A stretch of 64,000 nt of DNA from Dicyema japonicum. Its lineage: Eukaryota > Dicyemida > Rhombozoa > Dicyemidae. The DNA is taken from assembly GCA_011109175.1 (NCBI GenBank), contig RDEW01000019.1, positions 158,172-222,171 of the forward strand, given 5' to 3'. Positions 33,536 to 44,389 of this stretch are shown one piece after another (positions within the stretch are counted from its first letter, which is position 1; the number at the start of each line of letters is the position of its first letter). Below the pieces are notes generated by a model. That model did no database searches. It was given only the letters and a program-made list of their open reading frames with translations, and had not been told where the DNA came from. A program made the translations under genes and the position numbers.

Positions 33536-33744
33536 ATAGTTTAAATTGCTATTTTGATTTTTGTTTTTTACTTTGCTATTTTTTGAGTAATTGTTTTTTA
33601 GCGTTGTTTCATGTGTTTCACAATTTGTTGAGTCGTTCAACATCAACGTGATATGGAAAGGATCCATTATACTCCCATACCCAACTGATTACCTCGAAGG
33701 GGTGACTCGATTATGTTCCTGTTCTAATCTTCTTGCTGTCTAGT

Positions 33745-33910
33745 GGTGTGGACCCTAACTATTCTACAACTGAATGTCAACGGGGTATGTAGTAAAGTTA
33801 TGGAATTGGCCTTTCTGATTGCAGTCTTTAAAGTGGACATTGCTTTACGTCAATTCAACTCCAGAATATCGCAGCTGATTCGAGCTAACTAGACACAAAT
33901 GGACCCGTCT
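33745..33910 (+). mobile_element. Start of a LINE endonuclease domain
   Basis: A plus frame reads ILQLNVNGVCSKVMELAFL ... VDIALRQ. This is the first strand and helix of a jockey-type LINE endonuclease (LQLN-NG...K--EL--L----DI--IQE). It is lost within 60 codons. Confidence 0.55.
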
Positions 33911-34535
33911 CTTTAGGCAAATATACCACCTTCTCTAAACGGTCTTATCAACGACGATGACAATGGTGGATCGCCCAGTCCCTACAGTCTAGCTACAATC
34001 ATGTGAATAAACTAATAAAACACTACGTCGCCATAAATCATAAAGACTTAGATCATTCCGTACGAATGGAGTACAGCAATCCAAAACCTACACTTCAATT
34101 ACCTACTTTTCACCATCTCCAACCCGTGTATGTGGCCTTTATGTGATATTATAGATTCACTTTAAAAATCTTAGACCTCGGGCTTAATTATTCAATCAAC
34201 ACCACATTCCCCCAATATCTTAATTATTCTATCAACTTCAAATTCCCCCAAATATCTGATAGAATTCCTTGATCACATCTATTTTGAAAACAGGAGAGCC
34301 AAAAGATGAATCTACGTTGTACCGCCAAGTCTCCCTTACATGCACAATGTCAATGTGCTGTAAAAACTTGTCCTAAGGATAATTTTCCCAGATCTTTTAT
34401 CGCCTCCCTTCCAGCATGGCTTCAGACCGGATCGTTCAACTACGAAGCACATGGTCTATCTCACAGTCTATCACCGATGGTTCAGCACACTAAAACTCTT
34501 ATATGAGCAGCCTTGTTCCAAGTTGACATACTGTA
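33911..34535. other. No supported gene
   Basis: Two similar 45-bp stretches (attattctatcaactt...cccccaa, about 34190-34250) form an imperfect direct repeat. Frames are short and uninformative. Confidence 0.3.
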
Positions 34536-34536
34536 G

Positions 34537-35680
34537 GCCAGGAGTCTCAAACACGCGGCCCAAAAATAATCTAAAAATTAATATATTTATTTATTTATTT
34601 TTTTTTTTATTTTTTTATATGAAAATAATTTTTTAACAAAGAAAATGTCAGTTGAGGAAACCTGCTGCGTGGATTGCGAACGAGTTCCCTCGGAGTATGG
34701 CCATTCCAATCTTTTGTCTCAGCCATAACCCTTCTCGTTGATCCCTTTTCTTTTCTGGCAAGCATTCCTCCGAGTTCTTGCAAGAACTCAGCTGTCATTG
34801 GACCAACGGCTCTCGATGATTCGGTCGCAACAGGAGTAAATTGATAGCTGTCTCCTAGGCAAGAATATTTCTTGATTTTTAGGTTCTCCGTAGTCGAAGC
34901 AGCTGCTCCAGGTGTCTGAATTATGTTATTCATTTTGAATTAAAATAATTTTGACACTCATTTTTTTAATATGAGACTAGACTTCAGATCACGGGAAGGT
35001 GGCCCTGAAAATTCAGGCAGTCCTGTACGTTCATGCGCGGGCACGAAGGAAGAACACCGGGCAAAGATGAAGTCTCTGTCAGAATGCATCGGGATCACGT
35101 GATAATTAGTTTGTTTTACCGTGGTCTTGGGTTAAATAAATAAATTAATTTAAAAAATGTTTTTTGTTTGAGTGCGAAAAGAGTATAATATAAAAAAGCA
35201 TTACGAGTCTTGCCACAAAGATGACGGTTGAGTAGAAGAAATGTACTGAAAATATTTTTTGCTTTGAGACAAGAAATTAATTTGTTTTTGGTAATAAGAG
35301 ACAATCATGTTCCTGAGCTCTCTGAACAAATTTTTATGACAAATCTTGAATTCCAATGGAGATAGTAGAACTTCAAAATGACACCCCGTTAGAAAGAAAA
35401 ACGTAAAGTTGGAATTCCATAATTACATATTTTAACTACATGCTTTATCTTTACGATTTATGCAATGTTTGGCAATACTTACGTATGCGAACAATTTTTT
35501 TCAACTATGAAATTAAATAAGTCCTCTTTTAGATCATGATAATGAGTGAGCATGTGCAGTCTTTATTAAGGCTGGCTACTTTAAAAAAACATAGTCTGAC
35601 CAGAATCATTGCTTTACAAGAGAAGTTGTCAAAAATCGTTGAATATTAAGTAATAAACTGTTTTACGTTTAAAGCCACTC
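34537..35680 (+). mobile_element. Decayed hAT transposon interrupted by a LINE fragment
   Basis: The left edge caggagtctcaaacacgcgg at 34541 is the terminal sequence typical of one hAT group (CAGGGGTCTCAAAC...). About 35360-35600 encodes in broken frames LELQMEI...ELQNDTPL, then MFGNTYVCEQFFSTMKLNKS: the C-terminal dimerisation block of hAT transposases (FG-TYVCEQ-FS-MK-NKS). A minus-strand LINE A fragment (34607-34933) lies between, so it inserted later. The right terminus was not identified. Confidence 0.6.
34607..34935 (-). mobile_element. LINE family A, extreme C-terminus
   Basis: A 108-codon minus frame: KYSCLGDSYQFTPVATESS ... GPMTAEFLQELGGML. It corresponds to KYSSLLNRFHVQPVVVETSG ... 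FGPKTVSFLRALG of the 20.2-22.2 kb copy. The final block is diverged. Confidence 0.6.
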
Positions 35681-36075
35681 TATTTAACCAACAATAAAAA
35701 GTTAATATTTAATAATCAACAACCTTCCTTGCCTGCCTGTTTGCCAGCCTTCTCAGGTAGGTTCGATTCTAGTTGTTGAAACAACTCCGAGTGCGCCTTG
35801 TCCAATTGAACCCTCTGCACATATGGCATCTCCGGGCTCTGCCTCCTATACTCCAGTGTCAGGCTCTCTAGGGTCCGCTTTAATACAGTGGACTGTAGAT
35901 AGGCTTGGAGCTTCCTATATACCCCAACTGCTTTAGATATCCCTTGTGGTACTTTGTTGCAATTCCTTCCCACGTCATACAAACCTCCATGATGAGGATT
36001 TTGGCCAGACTCCTTATAGTGTACCGCAAGGCAATTATAAAGAAACGCCCCTTCCCTCCTGTTGACTGAGTATTC
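35680..36075 (-). mobile_element. LINE family C, 5'-truncated C-terminus
   Basis: The minus frame from 36123 carries LQAYLQSTVLKRTLESLTL and RVQLDKAHSELFQQLESN. The 3' end (attgttggttaaatagagtg on the minus strand) is the same as in the copies at 28300-28690 and 50083-50475. Confidence 0.75.
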
Positions 36076-36655
36076 AGATTGTATAACCAGGCAATCCCCC
36101 AACATGGTCAGAACAATGAACACTTATTTTGTTATTCCGCTCAGACAGATTAAGATTTCCATCACTTTAATTCAATTTATTGACCTCGGAATAACAAGAG
36201 TTATTGTTAAGTTAAGTGATTCCTGTGTCCATGTGAGGTTTTCCCTTGCGGTTAGTTTTGGAGTCCTGAATTAATATCTATTAAGGAAAAGGTTTCTTCT
36301 CGTATCTCTCTGGCGTCTAGATATAGTTCAGCTTTCTGCCTGAGGGGATGTTCAGGAGACTTGACAATCTTGAGGAAGTCTCGATGGTGTTCTGTATGGT
36401 CTTCCAATCAATCTTATGTTTAGCCTTTTCTTCAGTAATATTTACTTATTCGTGATGCTTTTAGGGTATTAATTTGTGCTACCATTTTATAGGCAAAACA
36501 TCCTCAATATTTTACATATAGGTCTTTTTGTACCTGCTACCTATAGACAGTATGGAAGGAACTGGGAACGTAGCCTTGGCGCTCGTCTCGTAGTCACTAC
36601 TAGGCAAACTAATATTTGCTTGTAAGAGAGAAGGTGAGTCTGTTGGTTACAATTG
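36076..36655. other. No supported gene
   Basis: No informative frame. It leads into the minisatellite. Confidence 0.35.
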
Positions 36656-36659
36656 TATG

Positions 36660-36910
36660 CAGTTTTCTCCAGACAGTATGCATTCCTCCGAAATCTGGCC
36701 AATCCAAGGTGGTGTCTAAGCCAATATGCATTCCCCCAGACAATGGCCAATCCAAGTGGTGTCTAAGCCAATATGCATTCGCCCAGACAGTCAAATTCAA
36801 TGCGATGTATAAGCCAATATGCATTCCCCAGACGCTAGCCAATACAAAGCGTTGTCTACGCCAATATGCATTTCCCAGACGCTGGCCAATCCAAGGCAGT
36901 GTCGAGACCA
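36660..36910. repeat. Minisatellite of about 50 bp, five diverged units
   Basis: The core ccaatatgcattcccc, followed by cagac-, ggccaatcca- and gtgtctaag-like blocks, recurs about every 50 bp at 36672, 36724, 36770, 36816 and 36862. The unit lengths vary, so the array is old. Confidence 0.75.
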
Positions 36911-36984
36911 TAAGGCAGAATGAATTGATCTAAGAGACATCCAATTTTTTAAGCACTTACGGGAAATCAAAAATTAATTAGATT

Positions 36985-37321
36985 AATTAAGTTCCCTTTG
37001 TGCCACGTCCAGTATCCTCCCACACATCCTCTTCCATGTTCCCCTATTCCGGGCCATTGCTCGTAGTGAGTCAAGATCTTCACCATTTCGTTGAGTTTTG
37101 TTTATTCGGATTAGGTCATCATTTAGTACTGAAGGAAACGTCACTCTAGGCCTGCCACGGAATGATCCCTTCAGTTGTGCGAAATAGTTCTCCATTGCAA
37201 TGTTTGGTGGAGTCAACATATCCATTCGTAAGATGTGACCAAAAAGTCTCCACCTAGCCTTGAGAATCTCCTCTGATAATGGCCTTAAGCCACATCTTTT
37301 GTACAGTTCTGAATTTGACAT
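36985..37321 (-). mobile_element. LINE family B, C-terminal fragment
   Basis: An open 112-codon minus frame: LYKRCGLRPLSEEILKARW then RLFGHILRMDMLTPPNIAM. It aligns to LYNKCDCIPLSHEIISSLW and RLFGHVLRLDPISPPNIAM of the 22.3-23.7 kb copy. It ends with ARNRGTWKR and lacks the terminal 3' tail. Confidence 0.75.
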
Positions 37322-37419
37322 CCAATTGCTAAAAATATAATTTCAAAAAAAGTATTTTTCGTTTAGTAAAAGTTAATTTAAACAAATAATAATTTCTTAT
37401 AATCAAAACATCAGATATG

Positions 37420-37830
37420 TCTAATAATATAGGAATCGTAGACAACTGAGAGAAATTTGATTGTCTACGACCTTGTCCTTTCTATTAATATCTGAGACGT
37501 GATAAAGCGCACTGATATTCTTTCCACCAATAATATAGAATCCTTCTCCAAAGAAGCCAACGTCTTCTTCATTTTTCCCGTAATAAAAGTCATGCTGCTT
37601 GTTGTTTTCTTCCACGGAATACACTATCCAGCCTTGTTTATAAAGGATTTGATATTAAGTTTCGTTTCCAGGCCGAATTTGTCCGATTTGAGTTTCAATA
37701 TTTCGCATAATTTTTGATTCTTTGATTTTTTAAGACCCCAACTCAAGGAGGCGGTTAAACTGAACAGTAGAAGGCCTAGAAAATCAGACCACGTTTGAAC
37801 CAATAAGTAAGATTGCGACTCCATAATTCA
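37420..37830 (-). mobile_element. LINE endonuclease-like fragment
   Basis: Two minus frames overlap: 37824-37624 and 37624-37421. The second reads VYSVEENNKQHDFYYGKNE then VGFFGEGFYIIGGKNISAL, the G-G-F strand arrangement of LINE endonucleases. I tested splicing: a 27-nt and a 26-nt GT-AG intron could join them as a host gene, but the endonuclease-like reading is simpler. Confidence 0.4.
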
Positions 37831-38099
37831 TTATGTTCGATTTTTTCTGAATCTTCGGTTTTTCGGACATTTTTTGTGATTCCGGTTTACTAATTTTTAA
37901 TAAAATTTACTTTCCCGAAGTCAACCTCCTATTAATGTTGCTACTGGAAGATGAATCCTGGCTGTTCTGTGCTGTAGTTTTTCCACTGTCTTTGTATAAG
38001 TTAGAGTATCCACTCCCAGACATGCTATTTTCTTGGGGAACAGTCATCTCAAATGTTGCAGGATACTCAGTAGTGACCCATTCGTAATCTGTGGATGCT

Positions 38100-39124
38100 G
38101 GTTACTAAGAATAAACGTAGAATTAATACGAGAAAGATTCATGGTCAATTTTGAAAGTCTTGTCCCCTTTTATATTGGTCTCGTTTTTGGGATCAATTTC
38201 GAATCTCATGATTGATACCACATCCACGAAATTCTTCCATTATCGACTGTTTTCTTGATAAATAGATTTGTTGAGTTTTCACTGGGAAAACTAAAAGGCT
38301 TCTGAAGATCGTCCGTTACGGGAACGAGTTCTGACGGGAGATTGGTAGTTGAATAATCTGGTTCCTGAAGATCTTCAGTTATGGTGACGACTTCTGATGG
38401 AGATTGGTAGTTGGTTTTGAAGATCGCCAGTCATGGGGACGATTTCTGATGGGAAATCGGTAGTTGGTTCCTAAAGATCGTCAGTTATGGGAACAACTTC
38501 TGATAGAAGTTTGGTAGATAGGATTATTTTAGGAATTAGGTCTGCCTGTTTGGGATCTTCTTCAGGTGAGGATGATGAGCTCTCGAGAGTATCGCTATCT
38601 ATGGCAGTTCCTTCGCTCGATGAAACATAGCTTGATGAACTTGAGTCATCCCCTAAAATTATAGAAATGAGTAAATACCACGATTAGGTCTTACAATCAT
38701 TTTTGCCATCTTGGAGGTGGCAAAAACTCTCTATCAGAGTAATCCAATGTCGTTAAATTTGGAATATTTTCTCGAATTTCTATATAAAATTACTAGTTTT
38801 TGAGGGAATTTCTGAGTCTACAGTGGTCACTTTCATTTGGTCCTCATCTGACAACTCTTTAATGGTGGTAGAACCTTGTATTCTATATATGAGGCATGTG
38901 TTACTACTCGATTTTGGGAGTTCGTATCTTTCCATATAATCCTTCTTTCTCTGACGTATGTAAGCAGGTACAATGATTGTCTGATACCGTGGAGTTGTTT
39001 CTTTGAATAAGTTAATCACTGACAATTTGTCCCCTATTTTTATGTAATCGTCAGGTGATGTCGTTTTTACGGTTGGCTTTCCCTTCATTCTTCGGTTTTT
39101 ACGCTGCTGGATATTTATATACAT
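38100..39124 (-). CDS. Unrecognised Ser-rich multi-exon gene model
   Basis: From the ATG at 39124-39122 (MYINIQQRKNRRMKGK) a frame runs to 38794, with the blocks YIKIGDKLSVINLF and PRYQTIIVPAYIRQR. A 23-nt GT-AG intron (38793-38771) keeps it open into NIPNLTTLDYSDREFLPPP. A further 26-nt intron (38678-38653) leads into a Ser-rich acidic stretch (DDSSSSSYVSSSEG). The join between these two is unsettled: a 38-nt intron plus an 11-nt exon is the only open path I found. From 38520 to 38300 four tandem units follow, then a 23-nt intron (about 38210) and FEIDPKNETNIKGDK. The C-terminus, perhaps to 37907, is unresolved. I recognise no domain. Confidence is for a real gene, not for each exon. Confidence 0.45.
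38300..38522 (-). repeat. Four tandem units of about 53-63 bp inside the 38-kb gene
   Basis: Units begin near 38302, 38365, 38418 and 38471 (core on the plus strand: ctgaagatc..cagttatgg..acgacttctgatgg). On the minus strand they encode variants of PSE-VP-T-DLQ. Each unit places a GT about 24-27 nt before an AG. Confidence 0.7.
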
Positions 39125-39239
39125 ATATTTCAAATTAGTCAATTTTTTTCTTGTTTGGCCAATTATAAAATAACTAAACTTTCCAAGTTTAACAATTAAT
39201 CAAAGTGGGGGCAAAATTAGTTTTCCTTCGGAGGAATAA

Positions 39240-39310
39240 TCTATGTCAATGTTTCTCAACCTTTTTTTCTGGTGACCCCTAAATCTAGAAAATATTTTCC
39301 GGGACTTCTA
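39240..39310 (+). mobile_element. Possible end of a hAT-type miniature element
   Basis: caatgtttctcaaccttttt and then ctggtgacccctaaat resemble the termini of common hAT miniature elements (CAGTGTTTCTCAACC...). No matching right end was found nearby. Confidence 0.3.
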
Positions 39311-39544
39311 ATTTTTGATATTCAAATTGAACTAATATTTTTATTCAGTCAACCCTCGCAAATTGGTTCCTTAGAATTTTGTGGCCAATTTGAGGAAATA
39401 AAATCAATAATTTTAAAAAGCAATTTTTTGTAAAATTCCTTAAATGAACAAAAAACATTTTTAAGTTTTATAGCTTCTACGAAATCATTTGAGTCCGGAA
39501 ACTTTTCTCTATGTTATATAACTTGTATAGAACTATTCCTGATT

Positions 39545-39772
39545 TATGGCTTTAAAGGATGGTTTGAAAGTGATGAGAGAAGTATTCTAGTAGAGCTTCT
39601 TGATAGGTCGAGGAGATATGCTATTAAACTGGCATATGGATTTGATTTAAAATCTAAATTACCGCCTAGTTATGAGAGATGCGCAATATCTATTGAAAAA
39701 ATATTGCACCACTTGAAAAAACAATTATTGTTCTGGTGCAAGGGGTCAATATTTCGAAGAGGAGACATATGA
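39545..39772 (+). other. Unrecognised coding-like stretch
   Basis: An open plus frame of about 75 codons (GWFESDERSILVELLDRSR ... LPPSYERCAISIEKILHHL) ends TGA at about 39770. It is protein-like in composition, without a start codon that convinces me, and is not in any repeat family I see here. It may be an exon or a relic. Confidence 0.25.
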
Positions 39773-39934
39773 TGTCTCGTTATACCGGACCCCACCAACT
39801 AGGACAAACTCATTGGCTTCTCCATGTTCAATTAGTTTTTAATTAGTAACGAGTTTGTTATGTCAATAAGATTATCTATCTAATCCATGAAACGTGATGA
39901 AAATTCTAATCTCAATTCCATAACCAACATCCCC

Positions 39935-40590
39935 CTGTTTGTTGCCGGGGGCGTCATCCGAGAGCGGTGCCTGGCTCAACGTCATTCCCAATGTAGTTTT
40001 GGTACCTTCCTGGATGATGAATGCGTTCGTATTGGGATCTCATTACGACTAGGATTAAAAGTCTGTGTTCACATCTGTGCCGATGCGAGACTAGATCGAC
40101 TGTTTTGGCTCTCATTCTCCCACAGGAAGAGTGCAGACAGATTTCCCAGACACATGGCCTTGTACGAAGTCGTTAAGCGAGCTCTGGACGCCCCCGGACA
40201 TCCCTCCATGCCCGAACCAGTCGGTCATGCAGGCGGGAAAAGACCAGATGGATGACAATCTTCCCTTTTGAAGTCGGGAAACATTGTCTGGGACGTCACC
40301 TGCACCGACACGTTTGCCTCTTGAGCCTGTTCTGCTGCTGATAGGACCATTAGGTTGAAACTGTCAAAGTACACGGTCTTAGCCAATGATTTTTTTGTTC
40401 GTTCCAATCTCGGGTGAGACGCTGGAATTCTTGAGTCGTCTAGGGAATCGGATTTCTACATGATCAGGAGACCCTCGTGAGCGCTGCTGATTATTTAAGC
40501 GAATCTCGCTCGCCATCCTGAAAGCGAATAGCCACGCAGTCAGGGCAGCCCCATATGACTATTGCTCTCTTTTCTCCTAAATAAAATATT
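39935..40590 (+). mobile_element. LINE family A remnant, C-terminus
   Basis: The plus frame 39887-40255: CVRIGISLRLGLKVC, then RFPRHMALYEVVKRALDAP and GKRPDG, matching GVSIRLGLKVCQ, RFARHKAINEVVKRALELA and GKRPDG of the 20.2-22.2 kb copy. The first Cys-His knuckle residues are damaged (VHICADARLD). Further frames carry TCTDTFAS and KLSKYTVLANDF. It ends with an A-rich tail near 40590. Confidence 0.7.
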
Positions 40591-41158
40591 TTAAAATTAA
40601 AAAAATTCCTTAACTATGTTTGCATATTCATGAGCATCGGTAGGATTCGTATAAAGAAAATTCACAAAATGTGTCATATTTCATTTTTGTAATTGTAATT
40701 CTCACAACGTCATTTTCTTTTCAAAAGCAGTGATTTGGACATATGTATAAATTAATTACTTCTTTGTAGTTTCAAATTTAGGTCATATAAATGCAAAGTT
40801 ATCGGTTCCTGTCACTGTACTCATCATTGTAATGACTTTGACAAATTCTTCAAAAATGTGGAATGTTTCAGTTATCCCTCGTACAAATACGGTAAGTTAA
40901 GAAGTATCTCCTGTCGGTACTAGTATCCAATGCGATTGAAAATTATTCAAAATTGTCCTTAGATTGCAACAAAATTCCATCAATAACATAAATTCTCTGT
41001 TATAAATTAGTTATATTTTCCTGACTTGAGGACTTGCTCACGTTGGTTTTCTCAGTCAAAAGGATTACCAATACGAAATACGAAATGAATTTTTATTACA
41101 TCCAGTCGAGATAGGCTATTTTTCTTCTAAAAGATCCCGCGTATGGATCTTGCAGATG
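40591..41158. other. No firm gene; one Cys-rich exon-like stretch
   Basis: About 40791-40892 on the plus strand reads CKVIGSCHCTHHCNDFDKF and CFSYPSYKYG. It lies between a possible 25-nt GT-AG intron upstream (gtataaatt...ttgtag, about 40745) and a GTAAGT-type donor downstream (about 40890). This is too little to call a gene. Confidence 0.25.
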
Positions 41159-41160
41159 TA

Positions 41161-42866
41161 CAGTCCGACCCCGAATTGGGGCACCAAGTGCCCCAAAAAG
41201 CGGGTGCCTCAAAAACAGGGGTTTAATAAAACAGAAATTTTAAACATCAAAAATCAAATTTAGAAAAATAATCAGTTAATTTATCCCCAGTTATCCTTTT
41301 ACTTCTTACATTTTTCATAAAATTAAGTCGAAAATCGTAAAATTCTTTGAGCATTTCAGGAGATATGTAAAAAATTTTCTTCTCTAACTGATCAAGAGAA
41401 TCTTGCGTTTCTTTTAGAATTGTTTCCATGTTATTGTTTTCTAAACCTTCGTTGTAAATATTATCAACGAATTCGTCACTTTCCCCATTCAATGTTTCGT
41501 TTACGGCATTGTTGATCATTTCTTCTGTAATGGTATCTTCAATTTTTACGGAATCACGAATCTTTTCAATTTGATTCCAACAATTAAATATTAAACTTGG
41601 ATCAAGTTTTTCCCAGCTTTTAGAAATTAGCAGAATTACATGACGAAGGTTTATTTTGTTTATCAACCGTTTGAATTCATCATCATCCTCCTCAAAACAC
41701 AAATACTGAATCAGATAATTTGAGTAATAATCTTTAAAGGTCTTGATAATTCCCATATCCAATGGTTGCAAATACGGTGTTGTATTTTTTGGCAAAAATA
41801 AAAACTCAATATTTGAGCATTCAATAGTTTTATGACATCCCGCATTATCAAGCAATATTAATACTTTTCTGTTGATTGTATAAAATCTTTCATTTATCCG
41901 AGTCAACCAGCTCATAAAAATATTTCCAGTCATCCATGCATTTTTAGAGGATGAATATGAAATTCCAAAATCTTTCACATTGAAATTTTTGAGACATCGA
42001 GGGTTTTTAAATTTTCCAACAATCAATGGCTCAAGTTTTTCCCCCATGGAATTGCAACAAAGAAGTACAGTGACTCTTTCTTTTCCCTGTTTAAAGCCAA
42101 AAGTATCGTCATTTATTCCGACAAAAGACTTTCGTGGAGTCCTTTTTATATAAAGAGCAGTTTCATCACAATTAAAAACATTTTGTCTTCCATATTGAAT
42201 AATTTTATCAAGAATTTTAAAAAACTCATTGATGTAAGTCAAGTCACATGAATTTTTTTCTCCACAAATTGATTTAAATTTCAGTTCATGTCGCTTTTTA
42301 AATCTGTCAAGCCAGCCGTTTGAAGCTTTGAAAGTATCAAATCCAATTTTTGAAGCCGTATATAAGGCAATTTTCTTTATGAAAGGACCTGATATTGGAA
42401 CCTTATCTTCTCATAGTTTCTGAAATATTTCAAAAACATGATCATCGAATTTAGAATTCTCACAATAAGGCATAGGATCCTCATCCGTGTTTAAAGTCCC
42501 TTGTTCAAGAAAAGGTACAATTGTTTTTTTATTCGCGAAATCATGCTTTTAGTAGTTTCGTATTTTTTAATTATTTGTCTTTCAGATAATTTGTTCTTCA
42601 ATATTAATTTAGCAATCGTTAATTTTGTTTCGTAGTTGATACCATTCACAACAAAAAATGTAAATAAACGTGTAAATTAAAATTATATATTTATTAATAA
42701 AATATAATTTTATTTACTTATAATTTCATTCCTCACAATTTTATAGTGCCCCAAAATTTCCATTTTTTTATCGATTTTCCATTTTACTCTGCCAAAATGT
42801 TGGCCAAAAAAAATGCCCCAAAATGCGGGGTGCCCACCCCTGTCTGCCCCAATTCGGGTCGGACTG
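41161..42866 (-). mobile_element. Tigger/pogo DNA transposon, nearly intact
   Basis: 1706 bp bounded by inverted termini beginning CAGTCCGACCC at the left (41161) and, read inwards from 42866, CAGTCCGACCCGAATTGGGG at the right. It is flanked by the TA target duplication (41159-41160 and 42867-42868). It carries one transposase frame on the minus strand. The good termini, good target duplication and a single internal stop point to fairly recent activity. Confidence 0.92.
41247..42659 (-). pseudogene. Tigger/pogo transposase, one in-frame stop
   Basis: DDE transposase of the Tc1-mariner superfamily, pogo/Tigger branch. The N-terminal region (about 42655-42420) has a helix-turn-helix (ETKLTIAKLILKNKLSERQI), then a CENP-B-like second DNA-binding part (ASKIGFDTFKASNGWLDRF, about 42360-42290). 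The catalytic core has NCDETAL, ILLDNAGCHKT and PLDMGIIKTFK, which give the three acidic positions. The C-terminal tail is acidic and helical. The frame is open from about 42655 to 41247 except for one TGA at 42411-42413. No ATG is obvious at the 5' end (the frame opens in TFFVVNG), so the start is lost or lies in a spliced exon. Confidence 0.85.
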
Positions 42867-42883
42867 TACTAATGTTTTTAAAC

Positions 42884-44150
42884 CAGGGTTGTTAGATTTA
42901 AATCATTTGATTTTAATCAATAATCTAAATCATTTAAAAGATAATTTTTTTTAATGTCTGGTACAAAGCGTGATGCCTTATGGGTTCAACTCGATAAATG
43001 TATTATTCCTGGAAAGACCGAGATTCGAGCCAGAAACCGCAATTGCGGAACGAGGTACTAGGTCTCGGATGAGGCAGCATCATTTGTTCAGTCAAACTAA
43101 TATTGATATCTTTGAAAATCTGTCGAAACCTGAAAGTGACATGATGAACGAATTACTCCCAAGGACGAGGGACCATTCTTTAATCGACTTCGTTACTACG
43201 ACGACGTCATCAAAGAAAAATTTGATTGATATGCAACTAGCTAGATACATATATTCCAGTAACACTCCTTTTGCTGCTGTAGAACATCCGGAATTTGTCC
43301 AAATGCTTCTTCCTGGGTATCGTTTACTCTCTCGTCATCAAATTGGTGGTTCATTGCTCGGTCGTGTGTACGACCAAATACATTAAGACTGTCGGCAAAG
43401 ACACCAAGGACAAGATAGCGTCTATGATGTTGGACGGGTGGAGTAACATTCATAATGAACCTGTTATTTGTGTGTCAGTTGTAACATCGGATGGAGAAAG
43501 CTGTCTAATTGACAATGTGGACACCTCTGGATATAGCTACACCGCGGAGTATCTTCAATCTGTTGCTTTAGCCTCTGCAATTTGAAAAGAACTTGAACAG
43601 ACTTATATTGACTATGAATTTACGACTATTCTAGAAAAAGTGAAAACTCGAGCAGATCAAGCATTAACACTTTCCACTTACTTGCGAATCTAATGGACCC
43701 AACACGTTGTGGGAGATCTCTTTCAACTGCTGAGATTTACCTCGCCTTGGAGTATTGTGCTGAACATCACAAATATGCTCTTCCGACTCTGATTAATTTC
43801 AGAGCAAAAGCTGATCCATTCAAACTATACATGTTCGCTCCGAATTTATTGAACAAAGTATCATCTATAGCTTGGTGGGAGTCGTACTCTTACCAGTTAC
43901 CTCTAAAGTAATTTCACTCTGCAAAAAATCTTTTGGAGCAGTTGCTTCCACAGGTGGAATAGAACGAATTTTTTAAAAAGCTGCCAAACTTAACTTTGTT
44001 TACGAGCATTTAAATAAATAAATACGATTTCCATTGTTTTTATTTTTATTTTACTTTGATTCCGAATAAAAATCATTTAATTCAAAAAAATCCTGTTTAA
44101 ATCAAAAAAATCCTATTTAATTCATAAAAATCAGATTTTTAACAACCCTG
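42884..44150 (+). mobile_element. hAT-type element, internally deleted
   Basis: 1267 bp with inverted termini CAGGGTTGTTAGATTTAAAT at the left and CAGGGTTGTTAAAAATCTG (complement) at the right. The flanking 8-bp target sites are ttttaaac (42876-42883) and ttttaagc (44151-44158), seven of eight identical. Inside, broken plus frames give LARYIYSSNTPFAAVEHPEF and MMLDGWSNIHNEPVICVSV (the DUF659-like N-terminal half of ZBED/hAT transposases). About 43790-44000 gives AKADPFKLYMFAPNLLNK and WWESYSYQ (the C-terminal region). The central catalytic region is missing, so the element cannot move by itself. Confidence 0.85.
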
Positions 44151-44389
44151 TTTTAAGCCCATTAATTCTACATAGGACTAATGGCAAGAATTTGTGATTG
44201 ACAAACTTATGAATTATGCTTGGACAAACGAATTAAACATCAAGGGCCCTGGGTGAATAGGATTGAGGGTCCCTTCAGACTGGAAATCAAATACATCTCA
44301 CTAATGAAGGATAATTTCTTAACGGAAGAGTTTCGTTGTGAATGAGAAATATGTTTAAGTGAATGGTGTAAGGGGGTATTTGTTCTGAA

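Noticed and set aside
37421-37824. A host gene made by joining two minus frames with 27- and 26-nt introns
   Set aside because: A splice path exists, but the second frame read directly resembles a LINE endonuclease, and the first join uses weak sites.
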